From Cyclobacterium amurskyense (GTDB taxonomy: Bacteria; Bacteroidota; Bacteroidia; Cytophagales; Cyclobacteriaceae): a stretch of DNA of 64,000 nucleotides. The notes under the pieces are model-generated. The model was given only the letters and a program-made list of their open reading frames with translations. It did not search any database and had not been told where the DNA came from. The DNA lies in NCBI RefSeq assembly GCF_001050135.1, contig NZ_CP012040.1, positions 5,287,001 to 5,351,000 on the forward strand, written 5' to 3'. Made by a program: the position numbers and the translations under genes. Each line of letters begins with the position of its first letter. Positions within the stretch are counted from its first letter, which is position 1. Below are positions 35,213 through 43,930 of this stretch, piece by piece.

Positions 35213-35707
35213 ATGAAATGGATAAGGGAATATTACGTAAAAAGTATTTTAGAAAATCCAAAGAAAAAGTTAACCCAGAAATCCATCCTCTTAAATACCG
35301 CTAATATTAAAACCATTTCAATTATTGCGAGTAGCAAAGAAGAAATTGAAGTAATTAAGGAGGTAGTTCATTCCGACCTTGGAAATGAAATCACGGTCAT
35401 GGGGAATTATTATGACGAGAAATCAGTAGATGAACAGGCTTTTTCTTATAAAGATTTTACTTTATTTGGTAAACCCAGAGAAAAACTAATTCAATTGCTT
35501 TCCCTTACACCAGATTTGATTATTTTTACTCCGGAAAGACTAAATTACTTTACCTTATTTTTACTACAATTACAGTCGACATCTTATAGCATGGGGTTTT
35601 ATAACAAGGAAACAGAACCCTATTTGGATTTGATGTTAAATAATGAAGAAAAAGATATTCAATCAGGGACAGCGCTGTTGATAAAATATTTAAAGCAGAT
35701 TAATTAA
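35213..35707 (+). CDS. Small conserved protein, DUF6913-like
   Basis: A 164-residue cytoplasmic protein of mixed alpha/beta character with no signal or membrane segment. Segments ISIIASSKEEIEVIKEVV and FTLFGKPREKLIQLLSLTPD suggest a Rossmann-like fold. The gene lies 6 bases after ligA and 1 base before dapA, as it does in many Bacteroidota. The family number is from memory of similar genes. Function unknown. Confidence 0.65.
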   Translation: MKWIREYYVKSILENPKKKLTQKSILLNTANIKTISIIASSKEEIEVIKEVVHSDLGNEITVMGNYYDEKSVDEQAFSYKDFTLFGKPREKLIQLLSLTPDLIIFTPERLNYFTLFLLQLQSTSYSMGFYNKETEPYLDLMLNNEEKDIQSGTALLIKYLKQIN

Positions 35708-35708
35708 A

Positions 35709-36602
35709 ATGAAAAAGTTTACAGGTACCGGAGTAGCATTAGTAACTCCTTTTAAAGCAGATGGAGCAATTGATTACCCTGCTTTGGAAAGTGTTATTGA
35801 GCATGTAATTCTGGGTAATGTGGATTATCTTGTTGTACAAGGTACTACGGGAGAGTCAGCCACACTTTCTGAGGAAGAAAAAATGGATGTACTCTCATTC
35901 ACTATAAAAATCAATCGTTCAAGAGTTCCTATTGTTTACGGCCTTGGAGGAAATAATACTGCAGGAATTTTATCTGCTATAGACAACATCGATTTTTCCG
36001 AAATTGCTGCTGTTCTATCGGTAAGTCCCTATTACAATAAACCGAGCCAATCAGGAATAATCGCACATTATACCGCTTTGGCAGACAAATGTCCTGTCCC
36101 AGTGATTTTGTACAATGTCCCTGGGAGAACCATGTCCAATTTAAGTGCAAATACAACTTTAGAATTGGCCAAGCACAAGAACATTATCGGAATTAAAGAA
36201 GCTAGCGGGGACTTGGAGCAATGCATGCGTATTGCCAATGGCAAGCCGAACGATTTTCTTTTGATCTCAGGTGATGACATGATCACTACGCCAATGAGAA
36301 GTATTGGCGCCGAAGGTGTAATATCTGTTATTGCTAATGCCTACCCTGAAATTATGGGAGCGATTATTCACGGTAATGGGGAATATTCAAAAAAAGGCAC
36401 CTTTAGTTTATTAGACATCAATCCACTAATGTATGAGGAAAGTAATCCTGTAGGAGTAAAATGCCTAATGGAGCATTTGGGGATTTGTGAGGGCAATGTA
36501 AGACTTCCTCTATTAAAAGCTTCAGAGGAGCTTAAGTCTAGAATTAAATCCGCTGCAGGTAAAATCAATACCAATCAGTTCTATTCTCCACATTTGGAGT
36601 AA
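35709..36602 (+). CDS. dapA: 4-hydroxy-tetrahydrodipicolinate synthase
   Basis: A 297-residue TIM-barrel aldolase that condenses pyruvate with aspartate semialdehyde in lysine and meso-diaminopimelate synthesis. Schiff-base Lys163 lies in GIKEASGD, Tyr135 in LYNVPGRT and the Thr-Thr pair in GTTGES (46-47). Length is normal. It is the last gene of the xseA-xseB-ligA-dapA run, followed by a MITE. Confidence 0.95.
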   Translation: MKKFTGTGVALVTPFKADGAIDYPALESVIEHVILGNVDYLVVQGTTGESATLSEEEKMDVLSFTIKINRSRVPIVYGLGGNNTAGILSAIDNIDFSEIAAVLSVSPYYNKPSQSGIIAHYTALADKCPVPVILYNVPGRTMSNLSANTTLELAKHKNIIGIKEASGDLEQCMRIANGKPNDFLLISGDDMITTPMRSIGAEGVISVIANAYPEIMGAIIHGNGEYSKKGTFSLLDINPLMYEESNPVGVKCLMEHLGICEGNVRLPLLKASEELKSRIKSAAGKINTNQFYSPHLE

Positions 36603-36605
36603 ATT

Positions 36606-36817
36606 AAGCCCGAAATATGCAATAGACAATCTATTACGTGCTGAAATCGCTTCAAAATACCCAATCGTTGCTGTTTTCCATTTCACCATAGCGGTGCTAT
36701 ACTAAAATCTCCAAACAGCCTGATTTTCTTGAGATTGCAACACTTCCCGTAAACACGGGACAGGCTTCACCCCTGACAATTGTCAGGGCGGAGAAATCCT
36801 ATTACATAATCCGGGTT
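36606..36817. repeat. MITE copy B (reverse orientation)
   Basis: A 212-bp copy in the opposite orientation to copies A and C. It begins AAGCCCGAAATATGCAATAG and ends CTATTACATAATCCGGGTT, both versions of the terminal repeat. It carries the extra module with the perfect 18-base palindrome CCCTGACAATTGTCAGGG (36771-36788). It starts 3 bases after the dapA stop. Confidence 0.88.
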
Positions 36818-36835
36818 AAAAAACATATATAAAAT

Positions 36836-36871
36836 AAAAAGGGGGACTTAAAATATTAAGTCCCCCTTTTT
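36836..36871. terminator. Strong bidirectional terminator
   Basis: A perfect stem GGGGGACTTAA/TTAAGTCCCCC with a 4-base loop, flanked by A5 on the left and T5 on the right. It can end transcription from dapA (plus) and from the Hc1-like gene (minus). Confidence 0.92.
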
Positions 36872-36885
36872 ATTAAATTTTCAAA

Positions 36886-37059
36886 TCAGGTATTCTTGAT
36901 ATCCTGAACTTCTTTTCTTATATCCTGCGCCATATTTTTCAAATCTTGCATGCCTTTTCTTACTCTAGTTCCAGCAGCTTGATTTTTCTTGTCATAGAAT
37001 TTGTCAAAATCAGCTTCAAGAGACATTATAAGATCTTTGATTTCATTAAATCTGTTCAT
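36886..37059 (-). CDS. Histone H1-like (Hc1-type) small protein
   Basis: A 57-residue frame on the minus strand: it starts MNRFNEIKDLIMSLEADFDK and continues with FYDKKNQAAGTRVRKGMQDL, ending QDIRKEVQDIKNT. This is the pattern of short Hc1-like proteins in Bacteroidota, basic and helical, thought to bind DNA. The strong terminator sits 15 bases after its stop, which supports it being a real gene. It is transcribed from its own short 5' region, downstream of nothing on that strand except the distant palmitoyltransferase, which lies beyond. Confidence 0.8.
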   Translation of the reverse strand: MNRFNEIKDLIMSLEADFDKFYDKKNQAAGTRVRKGMQDLKNMAQDIRKEVQDIKNT

Positions 37060-37157
37060 AATTAAAAGTTTATTTAGGTTAATGATGAAATTGTTTTTTT
37101 TTATTCAATATAGTTAAATACTTTATAATTTTACAGTTTAAGCAATTTTTTCTGATT

Positions 37158-38408
37158 TTATTCACCAAAAGAGGTTGCCAATTCTGTTGTTTTATAATAG
37201 CCACTACTCAATTTTTCCTTTATAGCTTCGAAAGCGGCGATTGTTTCTACCACATCCTCAAGACTATGAACTGCAGTAGGTATTAAACGCAATATAATCA
37301 TTCCTTTTGGAACAACAGGATAAATAACAACTGAACAAAAGATATTATAGTTTTCTCTTAAATCCTTGCTCAAAGTCGCTGCTTCACCCACAGTACCATT
37401 CAAAACAACTGGTGTTACAGGAGAATTTGTAGATCCAATACTGAATCCTTTTTCCTTTAATCCATTTTGCAATGCACGAACGATCTTCCAAAGGTTATCT
37501 TTGAATTCAGGTCTGTTCTTCAACATGTCAAGACGCTTTAAAGCCCCTTCAACCATAATTAATGGAAGTGCCTTAGCGAATATCTGAGAACGCATGTTGT
37601 ATTTTAAGTAATGTACAACTTTAGCATCTCCCGCAATAAACGCGCCAATACTTGCCATAGATTTAGCAAAAGTTGAAAAATATAAATCTACTTGATCTTG
37701 AACTTCTTGCTCCTCACCGCTTCCAGCACCTGTTTTACCCATAGTACCAAAACCATGTGCATCATCTACTAAAAGTCTAAATTGAAATTTATCCTTTAAT
37801 TTAACAATCTCTTTCAAGTTGCCCATATCTCCAGTCATACCAAATACACCTTCAGTAATGACCAAAATTCCACCACCTGTTTCTTTGCTTAATCGCTCAG
37901 CTCTTTTAAGTTGCTTTTCACAACTTTCCATGTCATTGTGTGGAAAAACAAATCGTTTACCCATGTGCATACGCAATGCATCAATAATACAAGCATGACA
38001 CTCACTGTCGTAAACAATTACATCTTTTCGGTCAATCAGTGAATCAATTACACTCATGATTCCCTGGTAACCGTAATTTAATAAATAGGCTTTCTCTTTA
38101 CCTACAAATTCGGCCAACTCATTCTCAAGTTGCTCGTGGAGATCAGTATTCCCAGACATCATTCTGGCACCCATTGGGTAGGCGGCTCCCCATTTTGTGG
38201 CAGCATCAGCATCTGCTTGCCTTACTTCTGGATGATTGGCTAAACCCAAATAGTTGTTTAAACTCCAATTCAGAACCTCTTTACCTTTAAATTTCATCCT
38301 AGGAGCTATTTCACCCTCCAATTTTGGAAACATGAAATATCCTTCTGATAACTCGGAATGCTTACCTAGTGGACCAAGATTGGTGTTCAGTTTTTCAAAT
38401 ATATCCAA
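37158..38408 (-). CDS. Alpha-oxoamine synthase, probable serine palmitoyltransferase
   Basis: A 416-residue PLP fold-type I enzyme. Schiff-base Lys249 in STFAKSMASIGAF, Asp215 and His218 in VDDAHGFG, and His138 in DSECHACI. Among alpha-oxoamine synthases the opening FEKLNTNLGPLGKHSELSEG and the NWSLNNYLGLANHPEV segment match the Bacteroidota serine palmitoyltransferase group, the first step of sphingolipid synthesis (serine plus acyl-CoA). 2-amino-3-ketobutyrate CoA ligase or KAPA synthase are less likely alternatives. It stands alone, with a 450-base upstream region. Confidence 0.8.
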   Translation of the reverse strand: MDIFEKLNTNLGPLGKHSELSEGYFMFPKLEGEIAPRMKFKGKEVLNWSLNNYLGLANHPEVRQADADAATKWGAAYPMGARMMSGNTDLHEQLENELAEFVGKEKAYLLNYGYQGIMSVIDSLIDRKDVIVYDSECHACIIDALRMHMGKRFVFPHNDMESCEKQLKRAERLSKETGGGILVITEGVFGMTGDMGNLKEIVKLKDKFQFRLLVDDAHGFGTMGKTGAGSGEEQEVQDQVDLYFSTFAKSMASIGAFIAGDAKVVHYLKYNMRSQIFAKALPLIMVEGALKRLDMLKNRPEFKDNLWKIVRALQNGLKEKGFSIGSTNSPVTPVVLNGTVGEAATLSKDLRENYNIFCSVVIYPVVPKGMIILRLIPTAVHSLEDVVETIAAFEAIKEKLSSGYYKTTELATSFGE

Positions 38409-38857
38409 TGTGTATTTACTTTGATGTTTAACAAATTACTAACCCAATAGGGTAATAAAACCCCCAAAAATAAGGTTTTTAAGTGGATTCAACAAAATTA
38501 CATGCACTTTTGGTAATTTCAGTTTTCAATGTCCCCTAATTATTTATAAGTGATAATACAATTGGAGCCTTCTCAAGCACTTTATAAATGCAAAAGCCCC
38601 CTATTCGTAATTAATTTAAACCTTCATAAGGTATAAAGAATGTGGAAATTTGAGGCCTTAAAGAGGAAAAAACCAAAATAAAACAGGTCTATTTCCAGCT
38701 ATAAACCGAATTTGTAAACCTATACTTTGCTTCCCTATCAAGTGGCCAAGGTCTCCTAAAATTTAACTAATTGAGATATCTAAAGCCATTTACTGGTTTA
38801 AGGAAATCTCAAAACTTATTTTTGGATTTAAAATTGATCAAAAAACCGAAATCAAAC
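38409..38857. other. Divergent intergenic region
   Basis: About 450 bases between the palmitoyltransferase and maf genes. The frame of maf is open upstream to 38771 but without family resemblance. No repeat, RNA or other gene was recognised. Confidence 0.4.
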
Positions 38858-39445
38858 ATGTTAATTAATAATAAAAAAATCATTTTATCTTCCAATTCCC
38901 CCAGAAGACAACAGTTACTCAGAGACCTGGGGCTGGAATTTGAGGTGAAAACAATGGATACGGATGAAAGTTATCCGGAGAATCTAGATTCAGAAGAAGT
39001 GGCTACCTATCTGGCTGAAAAAAAAGCAGGTACCTTCCTTCCAAGTTTGAAAAAAGATGAGGTGCTGATAACGGCCGACACGGTAGTAATCGCAAACAAT
39101 ACCATCCTCAACAAACCTTTAAATGAAAATGAGGCCTTCAAAATGCTTGAATTAATCAATGGGAAAAGCCACCTAGTGACTACTGGCGTTTGTATAGCTG
39201 ATATGGATAAAAAATTCACTTTCTGTGATAAAACTGAGGTGAGTTTTTCAAAACTTTCTCAGGAAGAAATAACTTATTATATAAGCCAATTCAAACCATT
39301 TGACAAAGCCGGAGCCTATGGAATACAGGAGTGGATAGGTCTGGTAGGTATAGATTGTATTAAAGGTTCTTATTATAATGTAATGGGATTGCCTGTAAAT
39401 AAGGTCTACCAGACCTTAAAGGCCAACTACAACTTAGTGCTTTAG
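38858..39445 (+). CDS. maf: Maf-family nucleotide pyrophosphatase
   Basis: A 195-residue protein from the ATG at 38858, chosen since the family begins right there (IILSSNSPRRQQLLRDLGL). Other motifs: ITADTVVIANNTILNKP and KPFDKAGAYGIQEW. Maf proteins hydrolyse non-canonical or free nucleoside triphosphates (dTTP, UTP) and affect septum formation. Cytoplasmic, single gene. Confidence 0.92.
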   Translation: MLINNKKIILSSNSPRRQQLLRDLGLEFEVKTMDTDESYPENLDSEEVATYLAEKKAGTFLPSLKKDEVLITADTVVIANNTILNKPLNENEAFKMLELINGKSHLVTTGVCIADMDKKFTFCDKTEVSFSKLSQEEITYYISQFKPFDKAGAYGIQEWIGLVGIDCIKGSYYNVMGLPVNKVYQTLKANYNLVL

Positions 39446-39487
39446 CCCCTACTCTGGCACTGGCAAAGCTTGGACTTTGTTTGGGGA

Positions 39488-40054
39488 TTAAGAAATTACG
39501 CTTTTAGCAAAGGCTTTGAGGATTTTTTCCACTGAAAGAAACAGATTTTTTGTTTTCTGTTTTGGCTTGGTGATTTCTCCTACTGCACTGATCCGCATCA
39601 CCACTTTATCCTGTTTGGTGTCTATAAAATCCACTACCAATTCACCCATATCGTATTTCTCCACACTGTATGAACTCCTTCCACCATAGGGATAGGGCAT
39701 CATATAAGGACTGTAAAACCCACCATAACCATAATAGGGGCTCATCATGGGGCGATGATTGACCTCTTTCTGTCTGTCAGTGAGGTTTGTATTGTACCTT
39801 ACGATTAGGTCTGGCTTGGTTTCATTCTGCTCAAAGCCCAAATTTTTCATACCTTCTGTAAGCCTATATTGTAAATTCTCCTCCAAAACCGGAGATTCAA
39901 AAGCATCTTTATCGTAATATTGGTTGATGACGTAAAACGTTTTATAAGCATCAATACTTGCTACTTCATTTTTTTCTAAGAAAACTCGTACCGGACTGCA
40001 AGCAGAAAAAAATACCCCAAGGGATATTACCAATAAGCTGATTGAATATTTCAT
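39488..40054 (-). CDS. DUF4136-type lipoprotein
   Basis: A 188-residue lipoprotein from the ATG at 40054, chosen for its lipobox (VISLGVFFSAC). The mature part has SIDAYKTFYVINQYYD, LRT-like repeats and a Tyr/Gly/Pro-rich loop (YYGYGGFYSPYMMPYPYGG), then MGELVVDFIDTKQDKVVMR, the characteristic core of DUF4136 proteins. It is outer-membrane or periplasmic, of unknown function. It is divergent from pxpA. Confidence 0.8.
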   Translation of the reverse strand: MKYSISLLVISLGVFFSACSPVRVFLEKNEVASIDAYKTFYVINQYYDKDAFESPVLEENLQYRLTEGMKNLGFEQNETKPDLIVRYNTNLTDRQKEVNHRPMMSPYYGYGGFYSPYMMPYPYGGRSSYSVEKYDMGELVVDFIDTKQDKVVMRISAVGEITKPKQKTKNLFLSVEKILKAFAKSVIS

Positions 40055-40192
40055 AATTTTTACCTTAATTTCTATCTTCAAGACGAAAAGAAAACGGAAA
40101 ATGTTGCGGCAAAGTATATTTAGTAATGTCGCCAAATGGATTCTTTTTAGAAATTCAGCATTATATTACAAATACATCGTATTCTTGTACCT

Positions 40193-40927
40193 ATGAGTGT
40201 GGACGTGGAACTAAATTGTGACCTGGGAGAAGGAATGCCAAACGACGAGGCCATTATGCCCTATTTGGGAAGTTGTAATATTGCCGCTGGGGGACATGCT
40301 GGCAATGTACATAGCATTTCACAAACAATCAAACTTGCGAAAAAACATCAGGTGAAAATTGGGGCTCACCCCTCCTACCCTGATCGCGCTAATTTCGGGA
40401 GAATCCCAATGGATCTGCCTTTCCCACAACTACAGAAAAGTTTAATTCACCAGATTGATTTAATCAATACGGTGGCTGCCAAAGAAAACCTGGAATTGAA
40501 TCACATAAAATTCCATGGAGCTCTTTACCTTATGAGCCTTTCCTCTCAAAAACTGGCCCAACAACTGGCCCAACTTATTGCTACTCGGTACAAAGGCCTT
40601 GCCTTGTATGCTCCTTATGGTTCTTTCATGGCCAAAGAAGCCTTACTACATGATATTCCCGTGAAATATGAAGGTTTTGCAGACCGTGCCTATTTAGACG
40701 GGTCAACATTGGCTAGCAGAAAAGAAGCCGGTTCCTTATTGACCAATTTGGATACGATTAAAAGTCAAGTCTTGTCCATGATTAAATCTGGAATTATTTC
40801 GACAATAGATCAGAAAGAGTATACCATTAAAGTAAACACTATCTGCATACATGGAGACCATCCAAAAGCCCTCGAAATAGCCCAAACACTAGCCCCAATA
40901 ATTCAAACCAGGAAAAACGATAGATGA
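40193..40927 (+). CDS. pxpA: 5-oxoprolinase subunit A (LamB/YcsF family)
   Basis: A 244-residue protein. Family motifs: ELNCDLGEGMPNDEAIMPYL, CNIAAGGHAGN and KIGAHPSYPDR, then FHGALYLMS and ICIHGDHPKAL. With PxpB and PxpC it hydrolyses 5-oxoproline (pyroglutamate) to glutamate using ATP, clearing a damage product of glutamine and glutamate. It overlaps pxpB by 4 bases (ATGA). Confidence 0.94.
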   Translation: MSVDVELNCDLGEGMPNDEAIMPYLGSCNIAAGGHAGNVHSISQTIKLAKKHQVKIGAHPSYPDRANFGRIPMDLPFPQLQKSLIHQIDLINTVAAKENLELNHIKFHGALYLMSLSSQKLAQQLAQLIATRYKGLALYAPYGSFMAKEALLHDIPVKYEGFADRAYLDGSTLASRKEAGSLLTNLDTIKSQVLSMIKSGIISTIDQKEYTIKVNTICIHGDHPKALEIAQTLAPIIQTRKNDR

Positions 40928-41643
40928 AATATCCTATTCAAATTTTCTCCTTAGGACCAAAAATCATAGAATTACATTGGCCGAAAATCATTGCAGAAGA
41001 TGTTTTATTGGAAATAATTGCGCTCAAAAATAACATTGAAAATAAGTATTCCCCTATAATCTCTAGCATCTACCACAGTTACCAAGTTTTAAGCATTCAA
41101 CTCAAAGAAATAGAATATGCAAGTGAAGTTACAACTTGGCTAAAAGAGTTTATTAAACGGCCTATGTCTAGAGAAAATTTGCCTGCGAGATGGATTTGGA
41201 CCGTACCAGTTTGTTATGCTCCAGAAATAGTCTCCTCCCAAAATCAATATTTACAAGAGAAAAACATGGATTTGGAGACATTGATTGAATACCATACCAG
41301 CAAAAGCTTTCTATTGTACTTTTATGGCTTTTTACCCGGATTCATGTACCTGGGAGGTTTACCTGAAACTTTGCATATCCCTAGAAAAACCATTCCTGAC
41401 AGGAAAATCAGCAAAGGTAGTGTGGCCATTGGTGGATCTCAAACAGGAATTTATCCTGTGGACAGCCCAGGTGGTTGGTACGTAGTAGGTAAAACACCGG
41501 TGGCCATCTTTGAAAATGGCCAGGTAAAATTACCTTTTAATCCTGGAGACAAGGTTCAATTTGCATCCATCTCTCCACAACGCTATACTGAGCTTCAGGA
41601 AGGCAGTGTTCATAATTGGGAAAAAACAGCTTATTGTGGGTAA
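40924..41643 (+). CDS. pxpB: 5-oxoprolinase subunit B (KipI family)
   Basis: A 239-residue allophanate-hydrolase-1-like protein. Motifs: SIYHSYQVLSIQL, ARWIWTVPVCYAPE, FYGFLPGFMYLGGLPETLHI, RKISKGSVAIGGSQTGIYPV and DSPGGWYVVGKTP. It forms the catalytic pair with PxpC. It overlaps both neighbours, so the three genes are a single translation-coupled operon. Confidence 0.94.
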   Translation: MKYPIQIFSLGPKIIELHWPKIIAEDVLLEIIALKNNIENKYSPIISSIYHSYQVLSIQLKEIEYASEVTTWLKEFIKRPMSRENLPARWIWTVPVCYAPEIVSSQNQYLQEKNMDLETLIEYHTSKSFLLYFYGFLPGFMYLGGLPETLHIPRKTIPDRKISKGSVAIGGSQTGIYPVDSPGGWYVVGKTPVAIFENGQVKLPFNPGDKVQFASISPQRYTELQEGSVHNWEKTAYCG

Positions 41644-42505
41644 AATAATCTTTCTCAAAGCAGGATTATACACTACCATCCAAGACAAAGGTAGGTTTGG
41701 TTTTGTGGATAAGGGAATTCCTTTGTCCGGAGCTATGGACGAGGAAGCCTTCCACCTTGCCAATTTACTTGTACGAAAAGACCCCGGTGCGGCGTGTTTG
41801 GAGATCTATATGGGAAATGTCAAACTATATTTTACAGAAAATTGCCAAATAGTATGTACCGGAGCCAATGCAAAAATAATAGTTGATGGAGATCTTTTTT
41901 CAACCAATGAAATTATCAATGTTTCAGCAGGCGCAAGAGTAAACATGCCTCCTTTTAGTAAAGGACAATGGCTTTATTTGGCAATAAATGGAGATTTTCA
42001 ATGTGAAAAAGTTTTGGGAAGTCAGAGCTTTTATCAAAAAATCACCCAATTGTCAAAGTTTTCAGACAATGGTATTTTGCCTTATACCAATGCACCTCAA
42101 ACTATTCCATTCGATTTCTCCAAAATTAAACCCAGAGTATTCTCCGACTTGATGTTTGTCCCTACCTATCCTGGTCCCTCCTTTTCAGCTTTGAGTAAAG
42201 AACATCAATTTACCTTGAGACACAGTACATTTACGCTTTCCCCAATCCAAAACAGAATGGGAATCCACCTGAAGGAGAAATTAAAACATGAACTTCCAGA
42301 GCTTATCTCAAGCCCTGTTTACCCTGGAACAGTACAGTTAACCCATGCTGGAAAAATGATTGTTTTAATGAAGGATGCCCAGGTTACCGGGGGATATCAT
42401 CGGATTTTGCAATTGTCAGTGAGGGGTATTTCAAGGCTTGCTCAACTAAGACCTAATGCTAAGTTCAAATTTCAGTTAATCGAAGAAACCAACACCCCTA
42501 CCTGA
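41636..42505 (+). CDS. pxpC: 5-oxoprolinase subunit C (KipA family)
   Basis: A 289-residue protein from the GTG at 41636, which overlaps the pxpB stop by 8 bases and places the family start (GKIIFLKAGLYTTIQDKGRF) at once. The frame is open 25 codons further up but only as out-of-phase pxpB sequence. Motifs: GIPLSGAMDEEAFHLANLL, ITCTGAN-like IVCTGANAKI and VYPGTVQLTHAGKMIVLMKD. Completes the PxpABC complex. Confidence 0.92.
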   Translation: MGKIIFLKAGLYTTIQDKGRFGFVDKGIPLSGAMDEEAFHLANLLVRKDPGAACLEIYMGNVKLYFTENCQIVCTGANAKIIVDGDLFSTNEIINVSAGARVNMPPFSKGQWLYLAINGDFQCEKVLGSQSFYQKITQLSKFSDNGILPYTNAPQTIPFDFSKIKPRVFSDLMFVPTYPGPSFSALSKEHQFTLRHSTFTLSPIQNRMGIHLKEKLKHELPELISSPVYPGTVQLTHAGKMIVLMKDAQVTGGYHRILQLSVRGISRLAQLRPNAKFKFQLIEETNTPT

Positions 42506-42521
42506 GAGAGGAAAAGAAAAA

Positions 42522-43226
42522 TTAGAGTTGATATTGCTCATAAATCCAGCCACATAAAATGGCCAATCCAAAGCTAACGAGTGTTCCTATTAATATATAC
42601 TCTGTCAATTTTCTATCCTTGGATTCCTTTAAATCACCAAACCTAAATACTGACTTGGCTGCCACCAAAAAACCAATGGCTTCCCATTTTCCTGCAATTA
42701 TAAAAATCAATACAAACCAACGTTCAAGAATGCCAATGTATTGGCCAGCCTTTTCCAATGAACCTATTTCATCAACAGTGGCAGGAGTCCATTTGGATAT
42801 TATGGTCTTGATAATGATAGAAGCAGGTAAGGACAGAAACACCAGCAAGGTTACCACCAGCCAAAGTTTTTCCGAAACTGGATACAACAAATCCAAAAGT
42901 GTCGGATCAAGCACTCCAACCATTACAATTAAAGTAAGAATATGAGCCAATTGGTCTATAAAAAACCAATACCTTTTGGTTTGTTCTTTTTGCGCATATA
43001 GCTTGATCACATCAACGATGCCATGTACAAGCACAATCGCTACAGCGTATGGCCAGAAGGAAAGATCCGCAAGGATTACCATTATCAGTAGTCCATGTAC
43101 CAACAGGTGCAAATACAGTTGGTAGGCTTTAAACTTTTTAGCTTCTTTGGCCTCCACCCAACTATTGGGCTGGAACACAAAATCTCCCAATAAATGGGCT
43201 AAAACTAGCTTTATGAGTACAATCAT
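42522..43226 (-). CDS. DUF3307 integral membrane protein
   Basis: A 234-residue protein with about six membrane helices. The DUF3307 mark is at the N-terminus: LVLAHLLGDFVFQPNSW, then HLLVHGLLIMVILADL and VLVHGIVDVIKL, with conserved His and Asp in the membrane. Function unknown. It overlaps the SatD gene by 4 bases; the SatD-DUF3307 pair is widespread, which implies a joint function. Confidence 0.87.
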   Translation of the reverse strand: MIVLIKLVLAHLLGDFVFQPNSWVEAKEAKKFKAYQLYLHLLVHGLLIMVILADLSFWPYAVAIVLVHGIVDVIKLYAQKEQTKRYWFFIDQLAHILTLIVMVGVLDPTLLDLLYPVSEKLWLVVTLLVFLSLPASIIIKTIISKWTPATVDEIGSLEKAGQYIGILERWFVLIFIIAGKWEAIGFLVAAKSVFRFGDLKESKDRKLTEYILIGTLVSFGLAILCGWIYEQYQL

Positions 43227-43837
43227 GATATGAATTTTGCTAATCGATTTGGGAAGTAATCTACCAATGATTTAATTACCTCAAAATTGGCCCTAGAAAG
43301 TCTGGCACTTACTGAATTCTGGCTGATGTTTTCCAATGCGCCCAATTGGGTTTGGTTTTTAGAAGGGTTTTTGAAAGCAAGACAAACCATTTTAGCGGAA
43401 TTTACTGACCAATTGTCCATTATGGTCAATGCCAACCTTAACATCAAATTTATTTCTTGGTTAAATTCATTGAAGTCACTCTTCAGCATAATCCCCTGAT
43501 TCATCTTATGTAAATCCTCAAAAACCTCACCTGAATGAACATAGGCACTTCCATTGTTTTCTAGCAAGCGGTCTGTGGTATAATTTTCTTCACCAATCCC
43601 CATGCCCATTCTAATATCCAAAGGCTCAATTGACCTAATGGCGGCCTTAAGCAATATGCCCACATAAAGTAATTGTCCTGGATTTTTAATTCTCAACTGA
43701 AAACTGTCTCCTCTATATATTTCCCAATCTTTACCTTCTGCTCCCCACTGATCCAGTTCCTTCTTTAATTCCTGCATCCATAGGCTTGCCGAAAGTTTTC
43801 TTGAATTGATCAGGTCACCTGTTATTATCCCTATCAT
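43223..43837 (-). CDS. SatD-family protein with a C-terminal helix-turn-helix
   Basis: A 204-residue protein opening GIITGDLINSRKLSASLWM and IYRGDSFQLRI, the SatD family core, related to nucleotide cyclase-like folds. The C-terminal KNQTQLGALENISQNSVSARL looks like a DNA-binding helix-turn-helix (about 155-180). It would regulate the pair it belongs to; three evenly spaced repeats just upstream are candidate sites. The partner gene is the membrane protein DUF3307. Confidence 0.82.
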   Translation of the reverse strand: MIGIITGDLINSRKLSASLWMQELKKELDQWGAEGKDWEIYRGDSFQLRIKNPGQLLYVGILLKAAIRSIEPLDIRMGMGIGEENYTTDRLLENNGSAYVHSGEVFEDLHKMNQGIMLKSDFNEFNQEINLMLRLALTIMDNWSVNSAKMVCLAFKNPSKNQTQLGALENISQNSVSARLSRANFEVIKSLVDYFPNRLAKFIS

Positions 43838-43849
43838 TATCAGCTTGTA

Positions 43850-43915
43850 TTTATCTACATTTTAAATGATATTTCAATTTATCTATTAATTGATAGATAT
43901 TCAAGTTTATCCATT
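43850..43915 (-). promoter_or_regulatory. Three 28-base-spaced repeats upstream of satD, candidate operator
   Basis: TTTATC(T/C)A occurs at 43850, 43878 and 43906, exactly 28 bases apart. The middle copy is part of an imperfect dyad, ATCTATTAATTGATAGAT (43881-43898). They lie 13 to 78 bases before the satD start on the minus strand. Regular spacing suggests a protein bound repeatedly on the same face of DNA. Confidence 0.45.
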
Positions 43916-43930
43916 AAAAAGATGATAATT

